Positions 1 through 6,015 of a stretch of 9,971 bases of DNA are shown here, in pieces. The position numbers and the translations under genes are program-made. The notes below the pieces were generated by a model. The model saw only the letters and a list, made by a program, of their open reading frames with translations. It made no database searches and was not told where the DNA came from. This stretch comes from an uncultured Solirubrobacter sp. (GTDB lineage Bacteria > Actinomycetota > Thermoleophilia > Solirubrobacterales > Solirubrobacteraceae), in the NCBI GenBank assembly GCA_937871635.1, contig CALMNS010000590.1, positions 1 through 9,971 on the forward strand, given 5' to 3'. Each line of letters starts with the position of its first letter. Position 1 is the first letter of the stretch.

Positions 1-204
1 GAGCACGGCCACGCCCGCCCAGCGCCCGGCGGAGTGCTCGACGGCCCGGTAGCCCGCGGCGGCCAGCTCGGCGTGCGGGAAGGCCTCGGCCTCCGTCTTG
101 GTCTCCTGCAGGCAGAGCACGTCGGGCGCGTGCTGTGCGATGAACTCGAGGACCCGTGGGAGGCGGACCTTGAGCGAGTTGACGTTCCAGGTGACGATGC
201 GCAT
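1..204 (-). CDS. xthA: Exodeoxyribonuclease III, N-terminal part (runs off the left edge)
   Basis: The gene reads leftward from an ATG at 204; the first 68 codons are present and the rest lies outside the window. The protein opens MRIVTWNVNSL and carries LQETK at residues 32-36, the two N-terminal signatures of the exonuclease III / AP-endonuclease family (endonuclease/exonuclease/phosphatase fold). Asn7 and Glu34 fit the metal-site Asn and Glu of that family. Known family role: cytoplasmic DNA repair, cutting at abasic sites and removing 3' blocking groups. The start is well supported because the family begins directly with this strand. The gene is divergent from the acyl-CoA synthetase gene, with 80 bp between the starts. 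No Shine-Dalgarno is seen; a TAGGTT hexamer lies 9 bases upstream. The catalytic C-terminal half (Asp/His) cannot be checked here. Confidence 0.93.
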   Translation of the reverse strand, partial: MRIVTWNVNSLKVRLPRVLEFIAQHAPDVLCLQETKTEAEAFPHAELAAAGYRAVEHSAGRWAGVAVL

Positions 205-213
205 CGGCGGGCC

Positions 214-219
214 AACCTA
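214..219 (-). promoter_or_regulatory. Candidate -10 hexamer of xthA
   Basis: On the minus strand this reads TAGGTT, matching the actinobacterial TANNNT -10 pattern. Nine bases separate it from the ATG at 204, so the transcript would start at or very near the start codon. No convincing -35 element is seen. Inference from pattern and position only. Confidence 0.4.
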
Positions 220-250
220 CCGCCGGAGCCGGTCCCGGGCCGAGCGCAGC

Positions 251-277
251 TTGAGTCGTTCGCCACGCGGGTAGCGG
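251..277 (+). promoter_or_regulatory. Possible promoter of the acyl-CoA synthetase gene
   Basis: TTGAGT (251-256) resembles a -35 element and TAGCGG (272-277) a weak -10, spaced by 15 bases, shorter than the usual 17. The -10 lacks the final T. The ATG follows 7 bases after the hexamer and has no Shine-Dalgarno, so a leaderless message is possible. Weak evidence. Confidence 0.25.
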
Positions 278-284
278 CCCGGCC

Positions 285-1790
285 ATGTCCCATAATCTGG
301 CCCGCATCCTCACCGAGACGGCCGCGCGACACGGCGACCGTACCGCGATCAAGCTCGACGACACCGAGGTCAGCTACTCCGCCCTCGACGAAGGCGCCGC
401 GCGCTTCGCGGGGCTGCTCAGGGAGAAGGGGTTCAAGCCGGGCGACCGGGTCGGGATCATGCTCCCGAACGTCCCGTACTTCGCCATCGCCTACTACGGG
501 ACGCTGCGCGCCGGCGGCACCGTGGTGCCGATGAACGTCCTGCTCAAGGGCCGCGAGACGGCGTTCTACCTCACCGACCCCGGCGCGAAGATCGTCGTCG
601 CCTGGCACGACTTCATGGACTCCGCCCAGGCGGGCGCCGAGGAGGCGGGCGCCGAGGCCATCCCGGTCAAGCCGGGGGAGTTCGAGCAGCTCCTCGGCGG
701 CGTCCAGGAGCCCTTCCGCGAGCTCGCCGACGTCCAGGAGGACGACACGGCGGTGATCCTCTACACGTCGGGCACCACGGGCAAGCCCAAGGGCGCGGAG
801 CTCACCCACGCGAACATGTACAAGAACTGCTCGATCGCGGCGGACTCGCTCGGCGAGATCTCCGAGGACGACACGCTCCTCGGGGCCCTGCCGCTCTTCC
901 ACTCCTTCGGGCAGACCTGCTCGCTCAACGCCTGCATGTACAAGGGCGCGCGGCTGTCGATGATCCCGCGCTTCGATCCCGACAAGGCGCTCGAGATCAT
1001 CGGCCGCGACAAGGTCACGCTCTTCCAGGGCGTCCCGACCATGTTCAACGCGATGCTCAACGCCAAGAGCGCGGACTCCGCCGACGTCAGCTCGCTACGG
1101 CTCTGCATGTCGGGCGGGTCGGCGATGCCCGAGCAGGTCATGCGCGCCTTCGAGGAGAAGTTCGGCTGCAAGGTGCTCGAGGGCTACGGCCTGTCGGAGA
1201 CCTCCCCGGTCGCCTCCTTCAACCACCCCGACAAGGAGAACAAGCCGGGCTCGATCGGCACGCCGATCGAGGGCGTCGAGATGAAGCTGATCAGCGACGA
1301 CGGCGCCGAGGTCGGCGAGGGCGAGGTCGGGGAGATCGCCATCCGCGGCCACAACATCATGAAGGGCTACTGGAACCGCGAGGACGCGACGAAGGAGTCC
1401 ATCGACGAGGACGGCTGGTTCAAGACGGGCGACATGGGCAAGCGCGACGACGACGGCTACTACTTCATCGTCGACCGCAAGAAGGAGCTCATCATCCGCG
1501 GCGGCTACAACGTCTACCCGCGCGAGATCGAGGAGGTCCTCTACGAGCACCCCGCGATCGCCGAGGCCGCCGTCATCGGCGTCCCGGACGACGCGATGGG
1601 CGAGGAGGTCGGCGCCGCGATCGTCTTCAAGTCGGGCGAGTCGGCCGACCCCGACGAGATCAAGGCCTTCGTCAAGGAGGAGGTCGCCAACTACAAGTAC
1701 CCGCGCAAGGTCTGGATCGTCGACGAGCTCCCCAAGGGCCCGACGGGGAAGATCCTCAAGCGGGAGATCGCCGTGCCGTCGTCGGAGTAG
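285..1790 (+). CDS. Acyl-CoA synthetase (AMP-forming), FadD/long-chain fatty acid-CoA ligase type
   Basis: A complete 501-aa member of the ANL adenylating superfamily, which activates a carboxylic acid to an acyl-AMP and then to an acyl-CoA. All core motifs are present in order: the P-loop-like YTSGTTGKPKG at residues 160-170, GYGLSET at 300-306, GWFKTGD at 377-383, the hinge around DRKKELIIRGG (397-407), and PTGKILKRE near the end, whose Lys489 is the expected adenylation lysine. No membrane segment or signal peptide is seen, so the enzyme should be cytosolic. The length is close to that of the soluble mycobacterial FadD13. The acid substrate (long-chain, medium-chain or aromatic) cannot be decided from motifs; a fatty acid is the default inference. 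The ATG at 285 was chosen because the N-terminus MSHNLARILTETAARHGDRTA fits the family start. The gene stands alone and is followed by a hairpin. Confidence 0.93.
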   Translation: MSHNLARILTETAARHGDRTAIKLDDTEVSYSALDEGAARFAGLLREKGFKPGDRVGIMLPNVPYFAIAYYGTLRAGGTVVPMNVLLKGRETAFYLTDPGAKIVVAWHDFMDSAQAGAEEAGAEAIPVKPGEFEQLLGGVQEPFRELADVQEDDTAVILYTSGTTGKPKGAELTHANMYKNCSIAADSLGEISEDDTLLGALPLFHSFGQTCSLNACMYKGARLSMIPRFDPDKALEIIGRDKVTLFQGVPTMFNAMLNAKSADSADVSSLRLCMSGGSAMPEQVMRAFEEKFGCKVLEGYGLSETSPVASFNHPDKENKPGSIGTPIEGVEMKLISDDGAEVGEGEVGEIAIRGHNIMKGYWNREDATKESIDEDGWFKTGDMGKRDDDGYYFIVDRKKELIIRGGYNVYPREIEEVLYEHPAIAEAAVIGVPDDAMGEEVGAAIVFKSGESADPDEIKAFVKEEVANYKYPRKVWIVDELPKGPTGKILKREIAVPSSE

Positions 1791-1801
1791 CGCGGCGACG
1801 A

Positions 1802-1831
1802 GGGGCGCCCGCGGTCTCCCGTGGGCGCTCC
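1802..1831 (+). terminator. GC-rich hairpin after the acyl-CoA synthetase gene
   Basis: Two 13-base arms (1802-1814 and 1819-1831) pair fully, with two G-U wobbles, around a 4-base loop TCTC. The hairpin begins 12 bases after the stop codon. No U-tract follows, which is common for terminator hairpins in high-GC actinobacteria. Its position directly behind the stop supports a terminator role. Confidence 0.6.
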
Positions 1832-1877
1832 GGCGTTCAAGCGGGCTGGACGTCAACGGCCTCGGTGAGCGAGGAAG

Positions 1878-1912
1878 GGGAGCGCGGGTGACGGTCACTC
1901 CCCGGCGCTCCC
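1878..1912 (-). terminator. Hairpin downstream of the decayed minus-strand genes
   Basis: GGGAGCGC (1878-1885) is exactly inverted as GCGCTCCC (1905-1912). Inside the loop GTGA and TCAC form a second short stem. Reading leftward on the minus strand it lies 24 bp past the stop of the hydrolase remnant and is followed by the pyrimidine-rich CTTCCTC. This suits a terminator for the minus-strand unit, and with the hairpin at 1802-1831 it may separate the two converging units. Confidence 0.4.
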
Positions 1913-1936
1913 TGCCCCGCCGCAGTGACGTTCGAC

Positions 1937-2240
1937 TTACCGCTCCCGCCCCGCCCGCCGCAGGAACGGCACCACGGTCTTGAGGAAGTCGTTCGTGGCC
2001 TGGACGGCGGTCAGCGGGTCGAGGTGGCTCGTGGTCGCGCCGCGGTCCACGAGCGTCGCCTCGTCCCCGGGGGATCCGCGAGCGGGCGATCAACCGCCGC
2101 GCCCCGCGGAGGACGCGGCCCTCGCCGCTCAGAGCCAGCCGGCCCGCCCGCACGCCGGATGAGGTCGAACGCGGGCGGTGAGGTGTCGCGCCGGCGAGCG
2201 AGACGAGCGCGGCGATCAGGACGGCGAATCGGCGCGGCAC
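1937..2240 (-). pseudogene. Probable remnant of a secreted alpha/beta-hydrolase (lipase-like) gene
   Basis: From a GTG at 2240 the minus strand encodes VPRRFAVLIAALVSLAGA, a convincing signal-peptide start, but this frame then turns into Arg-rich sequence typical of a wrong frame. In another frame, ending at the TAA at 1937-1939, about 40 codons read like a protein tail: GDEATLVDRGATTSHLDPL, then TAVQATNDFLKTVVPFL. A His-Leu-Asp-Pro near a helical C-terminus resembles the catalytic-histidine end of secreted lipase-type alpha/beta hydrolases. The two parts are only about 150 bp apart and in different frames, with stops between them. My reading is that most of the gene, including any serine nucleophile region, was deleted. 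The GTG lies 9 bp after the stop of the AbiEi-like gene, so they may once have been an operon. The family assignment is tentative; loss of coding integrity is the firmer statement. Confidence 0.42.
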
Positions 2241-2249
2241 GCCTGGGAC

Positions 2250-3156
2250 CTACGCCACGCGACGCTCGGCGTGGGCGAGCGCCGCGGCCAGCCGGGCGAC
2301 GAGCGCCAGTGGCTCGTCCGTCAGCTGCGCCCAGGTCGCGCGAAGCGGCAGGAAGCCGGCCGCGGCGACCTCCTGGTCGCGACGGCGGTCGGCGTGGAAC
2401 GCAACGCTGGGTGCCGTGGCCGGCGAAGCCGTCCACCTCGAGGACGACGCGCTGCTCGAACCAGACGGCGTCGCGCCGGCGTCCGAGGAGCGTGGCGTTG
2501 AACGCGGGGACCGGCAACTGCGCCTTAAGGAGGAGCACGCGGAGGAGGCGTTCGGCTCCTCCGCGGGTGTAGCCCGGCGCTTCTGCGAGGAGGGCGCGAA
2601 GCGGCGCGGCCCCGCGGCGGCCGGAACGGGCGAGCGCCTCGATCTCGGCCTCTCTGATGAGCCCCAGCGCGTGCGCCTCTTGGTGGGCGAGCTCGAGGCC
2701 CGGGTGATGAGCGGCGGCGAGGTCGAGCAGCGTCCGCGCGGGCGTGGTCACCGGGATCCCGCGGTGGACCGTCACCTCCTCGGCGGGCAGGTGGCTCGTG
2801 CGGGCGAGCGCGATCCCGGCCGGTCCGCGGCGCCGAGGCCCATGAACGAGCACCTCCGACGGTCCAGGGTGGGCGGACAGCATCCGCCAGAGCTCGCACG
2901 CCGTCGCGCGCCGCAGCACGGCGCCGTCGCCGCAGGCCAATTGCGCTGCGCGATGGGACTGGAGGCGGCTCGGCTCGCCATGGCCGGCGAAGTAGACGCC
3001 GGGATGGACGACACGCAGGCGGCCGCTGCGCACCCGATCGTCGATCGCGGCGGGCCGAACTCCTTCGTTGAGGAGCGACCATCGAGCGATGAGCTCGTCG
3101 TTCGCGGCCGCCAACCGGGCAATTGCCTCCTCCGCAGCTGCGTCGATGCAGCCCAT
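2250..3156 (-). pseudogene. AbiEi-like winged-helix / DUF559 (Vsr-like nuclease fold) protein gene, frameshifted near the 3' end
   Basis: Read from the ATG at 3156, the first ~249 codons look like a protein of the family annotated as type IV toxin-antitoxin AbiEi-like antitoxin with a C-terminal DUF559 domain. The N-terminal winged helix includes IARWSLLNEGVRPAAIDDRV and GRLRVVHPGVYFAGHG (about residues 23-60). A middle region contains TTPARTLLDLAA. The start of the Vsr-like domain is VVLEVDGFAGHGT. After Thr249 the frame becomes Arg-rich nonsense, but the +1 frame continues FHADRRRDQE, then AAAGFLPLRATWAQLTDEP, and stops at TAG 2250-2252, exactly the expected end of the domain. Removing one base from the GGG run at 2409-2411 restores a ~301-aa protein of normal family length. 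The cause is either a real inactivating insertion or a sequencing error. No cognate AbiEii nucleotidyltransferase toxin is present, so a toxin-antitoxin role is not shown. No clear Shine-Dalgarno precedes the ATG, and the first codons overlap a palindrome array. Confidence 0.75.
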
Positions 3157-3254
3157 GCGATCAGCGGAGCCGCTCGGGCTGCTTCGACGCAGCGCAGGGG
3201 ACGTCGATGCAGCCCAAGCGACGATCGCGAACGGACGGGCTGCATCGACGCGGC
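3137..3254. repeat. Four-copy array of a 16-bp near-palindrome (GCTGCRTCGAYGCAGC)
   Basis: Copies lie at 3137-3152 (GCTGCGTCGATGCAGC), 3178-3193 (GCTGCTTCGACGCAGC), 3198-3213 (GGGACGTCGATGCAGC) and 3239-3254 (GCTGCATCGACGCGGC). Copies 1 and 3 share CGTCGATGCAGCCC in direct orientation. Copy 4 carries its exact reverse complement (3237-3250), and copy 2 the same with one mismatch (3176-3189). Centres are 41, 20 and 41 bp apart, so the array is symmetrical about 3195.5 and could place all copies on one DNA face. It could also fold into two long stems (3141-3154 with 3176-3189, and 3202-3215 with 3237-3250). Copy 1 lies inside the first codons of the AbiEi-like gene. Function is unknown: an operator array or a REP/BIME-type dispersed element are the main options. 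Confidence 0.8.
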
Positions 3255-3511
3255 GTCACCCACCGACTGTCTCACGCGCGACCCGCCCAACCGGGCCCCC
3301 TCCGCCAACTCGTTGCACTTAATGAGCGTCTCCGGCACCCATCGGCCCCGCCACTACGGCGATCGCCCTCGCGAAGAACGGCAGGTCGTTCTCTGGAAGG
3401 CCCGGCACGTGGGCCGGGAGCTCTCGCGGCAGCACCCGGATGCGGCGGGAGGCAGTGCCGGCGCAGCGCGGCGGCGGTGCTCACCCCGTCGAACCTGCCC
3501 TCCCCGCCTTC
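3255..3511. other. Non-coding stretch between the palindrome array and typA
   Basis: I see no convincing gene on either strand. It holds a small AT-richer island at 3306-3325 with the short inverted repeat CAAC-TC-GTTG (3306-3315), which may belong to a promoter of the minus-strand gene or of typA although no good -35/-10 pair is visible. It also holds a hairpin CCCGGC (3401-3406), loop ACGTGG, GCCGGG (3413-3418), with an alternative GGCCC/GGGCC pairing. Open frames crossing this region have Arg/Pro-rich compositions typical of chance frames in GC-rich DNA. Confidence 0.5.
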
Positions 3512-3517
3512 TACCGT
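3512..3517 (+). promoter_or_regulatory. Candidate -10 hexamer of typA
   Basis: TACCGT fits TANNNT and ends 7 bases before the typA ATG. A very weak -35 (TCGAAC, 3489-3494) lies 17 bases upstream. No Shine-Dalgarno precedes the ATG, so a leaderless or nearly leaderless typA message is suggested. Confidence 0.45.
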
Positions 3518-3524
3518 CTGACCC

Positions 3525-5363
3525 ATGGCCCGCCGAGACGACCTGCGCAACGTCGCGATCATCGCCCACGTCGATCACGGCAAGACGACGCTCGTCGACG
3601 CGATGCTCTGGCAGGCCGGGGCGTTCCGCGCCAACCAGGACGTCAACGAGCGCGTGATGGACTCGATGGACCTCGAGCGCGAGAAGGGGATCACCATCCT
3701 CGCGAAGAACACGGCGGTCCGCTGGGGAGGGACGAAGTTCAACATCGTCGACACCCCCGGCCACGCGGACTTCGGCGGCGAGGTGGAGCGCGGCCTGATC
3801 ATGGTCGACGCCGTCGCGCTGCTCGTCGACGCCTCCGAGGGCCCGCTGCCCCAGACCCGCTTCGTCCTGCGCAAGGCGCTCGAGCGCCGCCTGCCGGTCA
3901 TCCTGATCATCAACAAGATCGACCGGCCCGACGCCCGCATCGCCGAGGTGGTCGACGAGGTCTACGAGCTGTTCCTCGACCTCGACGCCGACGAGGGCCA
4001 GATCGAGTTCCCGATCGTCTACACGAACGCCAAGGCGGGGACCGCGACGCTCGATCCCGACGAGCCCGGCGAGTCGCTCGACCCGCTCATGGACGTCCTG
4101 CTCGAGCACGTCCCCGCGCCGGAGTACGAGGAGGGCGCGCCGCTGCAGGCGCACGTCACCAACCTCGACGCCTCGCCCTACGTCGGCCGCCTCGCCCTCT
4201 GCCGCGTGCACAACGGGACGATCCGCAAGGGCCAGGCGATCGCCTGGTGCAAGGCCGACGGCACGGTCGCCCCCGCCAAGGTGGTCGAGCTCTACATCAC
4301 CGAGTCGCTCGACCGGGTCGACGCCGAGGCGGCCGGGCCCGGGGAGATCATCGCCCTCGCCGGCCTGCCGGACGTGACGATCGGCGAGACGCTCGCCGAC
4401 CCGCAGGATCCCCGGCCGCTGCCGGTGATCACCGTCGACGAGCCGTCCCTCTCCATGACGATCGGGATCAACACGGCGCCCCTGGCCGGCCAGAGCGGCT
4501 CCAAGCTGACCGCCCGCCAGGTCCGCGACCGCCTCGACCAGGAGCTCGTCGGCAACGTCTCCATCCGCGTCGTCGACACGGAGCGCCCCGACGTCTGGGA
4601 GGTGCAGGGCCGCGGCGAGCTCGCGCTGGCCATCCTCGTCGAGCTCATGCGCCGCGAGGGCTACGAGCTCACGGTCGGCAAGCCGCAGGTCGTCACCCGC
4701 CAGATCGACGGCCGGACCCACGAGCCCGTCGAGCGGATGACGATCGACGTCCCCGACGACTACGTCGGGGTGGTCACGCAGATGGTCGCGCTGCGCAAGG
4801 GCCGCATGGAGCAGATGGTCAACCACGGCACGGGTTGGGTGCGCATGGACTACCTCGTCCCCGCCCGCGGGCTCATCGGCTTCCGCACCGAGTTCCTCAC
4901 CGAGACACGCGGCACGGGCCTCCTGCACCACGTCTTCGATCGCTGGGAGCCGTGGTTCGGTGAGCTGCGCACGCGCCCGACCGGCTCGCTGGTGGCCGAC
5001 CGCCAGGGCCAGACCGCCTCCTTCGCGCTCTTCGGCCTGCAGGAGCGGGGAACCCTCTTCGTCGGGCCCGGCGAGCAGGTCTACGAGGGGATGATCGTGG
5101 GTGAGAACTCCCGCCAGGACGACCTCGACGTCAACGCCGTCAAGGAGAAGCACCTGACGAACATGCGCAAGTCGACGGCCGACGTGCTCATCCGGCTCGT
5201 GCCCCACAAGGTGCTCTCGCTCGACCAGGCCCTCGAGTTCGTCCGCGAGGACGAGTGCGTCGAGGTGACGCCGGACGCGATCCGCCTGCGCAAGGTCGCC
5301 CTCGACCAGGTCTCCCGCGTGAAGGCCTCGCGGCGGCGGACCAAGGAGGCGGCGAGCGCCTAG
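3525..5363 (+). CDS. typA: Translational GTPase TypA/BipA
   Basis: A complete 612-aa protein, normal length for TypA/BipA, a ribosome-binding GTPase related to EF-G and LepA. In the studied bacteria it supports ribosome assembly and stress adaptation, especially in the cold. The GTPase motifs are intact: G1 AHVDHGKTT (residues 14-22), G2 around REKGITI (52-58, Thr57), G3 DTPGHADFGGE (76-86, catalytic His80), G4 NKID (130-133), and a G5-like TNAKAG after 167. Domain II follows. An EF-G domain III/V-like part contains GRGELALAILVELMRREGYE and VGVVTQMVALRKGRM. The TypA-specific C-terminal domain includes ENSRQDDLDVNAVKEKHLTNMR. The start is fixed by the conserved N-terminus MARRDDLRNVAIIAHVDHG. 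The message has no Shine-Dalgarno. The gene converges on the 139-aa secreted protein gene, and its stop codon lies in a 17-bp duplication. Confidence 0.98.
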   Translation: MARRDDLRNVAIIAHVDHGKTTLVDAMLWQAGAFRANQDVNERVMDSMDLEREKGITILAKNTAVRWGGTKFNIVDTPGHADFGGEVERGLIMVDAVALLVDASEGPLPQTRFVLRKALERRLPVILIINKIDRPDARIAEVVDEVYELFLDLDADEGQIEFPIVYTNAKAGTATLDPDEPGESLDPLMDVLLEHVPAPEYEEGAPLQAHVTNLDASPYVGRLALCRVHNGTIRKGQAIAWCKADGTVAPAKVVELYITESLDRVDAEAAGPGEIIALAGLPDVTIGETLADPQDPRPLPVITVDEPSLSMTIGINTAPLAGQSGSKLTARQVRDRLDQELVGNVSIRVVDTERPDVWEVQGRGELALAILVELMRREGYELTVGKPQVVTRQIDGRTHEPVERMTIDVPDDYVGVVTQMVALRKGRMEQMVNHGTGWVRMDYLVPARGLIGFRTEFLTETRGTGLLHHVFDRWEPWFGELRTRPTGSLVADRQGQTASFALFGLQERGTLFVGPGEQVYEGMIVGENSRQDDLDVNAVKEKHLTNMRKSTADVLIRLVPHKVLSLDQALEFVREDECVEVTPDAIRLRKVALDQVSRVKASRRRTKEAASA

Positions 5364-5383
5364 GTCGGCGGCGAGCGCCTAGG
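5348..5383. repeat. 17-bp tandem duplication covering two converging stop codons
   Basis: GGCGGCGAGCGCCTAGG occurs twice, at 5348-5364 and 5367-5383, period 19. The first copy contains the typA stop TAG (5361-5363). The second contains, on the minus strand, the TAG stop of the 139-aa gene (5379-5381). Both stops sit in the palindrome CCTAGG, so a single ancestral copy could have terminated both genes. Confidence 0.9.
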
Positions 5384-5798
5384 GCTCGTTGCCTGGTGCG
5401 CTCGGCGCCTCGGCGACCGGGCCGTAGGTCAGCTTCGCGCTGACCCGGAGCTCCTTGCCGTCCCGGCGCCTGGCGGTCACCCGCACCGTGTACTCGCCGG
5501 GGCGCCGGATCGAGGCGCCCGTCGAGTACCCGTCGGCGCGGAGCTTCGGCCGGCGGGTCGTGAGGTGGGTCGAGCCGCGGTAGAAGCGGACGATGACCCG
5601 AGCGCCCCGCGGGGCGGTGCCGCGGGCGCGCAGGACGCGCGGGTCGCCCGCCTCGGCGAGCGGGTCAAGCGAGGTCCGGACGGTCAGCCGTTCGGCCGCC
5701 GTGGCCCCCGTGGAGCCGAGGGCGAGGGCGAGCAGCGCCGGCAGGAGCGCGAGCAGGCGCGGCGGGAGCCCAGCGGGGCGACGGGCGGGCGGGCTCAT
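5379..5798 (-). CDS. Hypothetical secreted protein, 139 aa
   Basis: I do not recognise a named family. The N-terminus is a clear signal peptide: an Arg-containing start, a hydrophobic core (LLALLPALLALALG, about residues 15-28) and a small-residue cleavage region GATAAE near residue 35. No lipobox cysteine is seen, and the mature part has no Cys at all. The mature ~100 residues alternate as in a beta-sandwich (VIVRFYRGSTHLTTRR, YSTGASIRRPGEYTVRVTAR), reminiscent of small Ig-like or exported beta domains; this is only a resemblance. The tail is Pro/Ala-rich with no anchor. The ATG overlaps the stop of the upstream 62-aa gene by 4 bp (ATGA), which implies co-translation. The gene converges on typA, and its stop lies in a 17-bp duplication. 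Confidence 0.72.
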   Translation of the reverse strand: MSPPARRPAGLPPRLLALLPALLALALGSTGATAAERLTVRTSLDPLAEAGDPRVLRARGTAPRGARVIVRFYRGSTHLTTRRPKLRADGYSTGASIRRPGEYTVRVTARRRDGKELRVSAKLTYGPVAEAPSAPGNEP

Positions 5799-5983
5799 CC
5801 GAGGCTCGTGGCGAGGCCGGCCTTGAGCGCCGCGACGTCCTCCGCCATGCCGTCGAGCTCGCCCTCGAGCTCGCTCGCGGCGCTCGGATCGCCCTCGGCC
5901 ATCACGTCGGCCGCGGCCCGCGCCTCGCGCAGCCGGTCCTCGATCGAGTCGAGCCGCGAGCGCACCTCCTCGATCTCAAGCAT
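5795..5983 (-). CDS. Small acidic coiled-coil-like protein, 62 aa, function unknown
   Basis: This short gene opens MLEIEEVRSRLDSIEDRLREARAAADVMAEGD and is rich in Glu, Asp, Arg, Ala and Leu with heptad-like hydrophobic spacing, so two helices forming a coiled coil are likely. There is no signal peptide, membrane segment or Cys. GAGG lies 6 bases before the ATG, a usable Shine-Dalgarno. The gene heads a two-gene unit with the 139-aa secreted protein (4-bp overlap) and is divergent from the Rrf2 regulator gene, with only 32 bp between starts. Regulation from the same site is therefore possible. Third-position GC and the overlap support real coding; I do not recognise the family. Confidence 0.68.
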   Translation of the reverse strand: MLEIEEVRSRLDSIEDRLREARAAADVMAEGDPSAASELEGELDGMAEDVAALKAGLATSLG

Positions 5984-5998
5984 CTCCGACCTCAGTGG

Positions 5999-6012
5999 TA
6001 GGGTTTAGACCC
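5999..6012 (+). promoter_or_regulatory. Promoter and candidate operator of the suf regulator
   Basis: TAGGGT (5999-6004) fits a TANNNT -10 element, 11 bases before the regulator ATG at 6016; there is no Shine-Dalgarno. Overlapping it, GGGTTTAGACCC (6001-6012) has inverted GGGT/ACCC arms. A dyad on the -10/start region in the 32-bp divergent gap is where an autoregulatory Rrf2 repressor would bind. No good -35 is seen. The site could also affect the divergent 62-aa gene. Binding is inferred. Confidence 0.45.
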
Positions 6013-6015
6013 GGC

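Noticed and set aside
1095..2240. Reading the hydrolase remnant as one 381-aa minus-strand protein
   Set aside because: After the signal-peptide start it becomes Arg/Asp/Val-rich and runs antisense through the 3' third of the acyl-CoA synthetase gene; not a plausible protein.
2250..3156. Complete AbiE toxin-antitoxin system
   Set aside because: Only an AbiEi-like/DUF559 protein is found and it is frameshifted; no AbiEii nucleotidyltransferase lies next to it.
3137..3254. CRISPR array
   Set aside because: Copies alternate in orientation, are short and near-palindromic, spacing is unequal and no cas gene is present.
2772..3338. Minus-strand frame beginning MPETLIKCNELAEG
   Set aside because: It runs antisense to nothing but overlaps the AbiEi-like gene in another frame and becomes low-complexity; no support for translation.
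2416..3657. Plus-strand open frame across the AbiEi-like gene and into typA
   Set aside because: No family resemblance, composition of a chance frame, and it crosses the palindrome array and the typA start.
3354..5207. Long minus-strand open frame opposite typA
   Set aside because: Its product is low-complexity Asp/Val/Leu/Arg-rich sequence, the mirror of typA codons with G/C third positions; typA is unmistakable.
5995..6015. In-frame GTG at 5995 as start of the Rrf2 regulator
   Set aside because: It would add seven residues not typical of the family, and it lies upstream of and overlaps the -10 element; the ATG at 6016 fits better.
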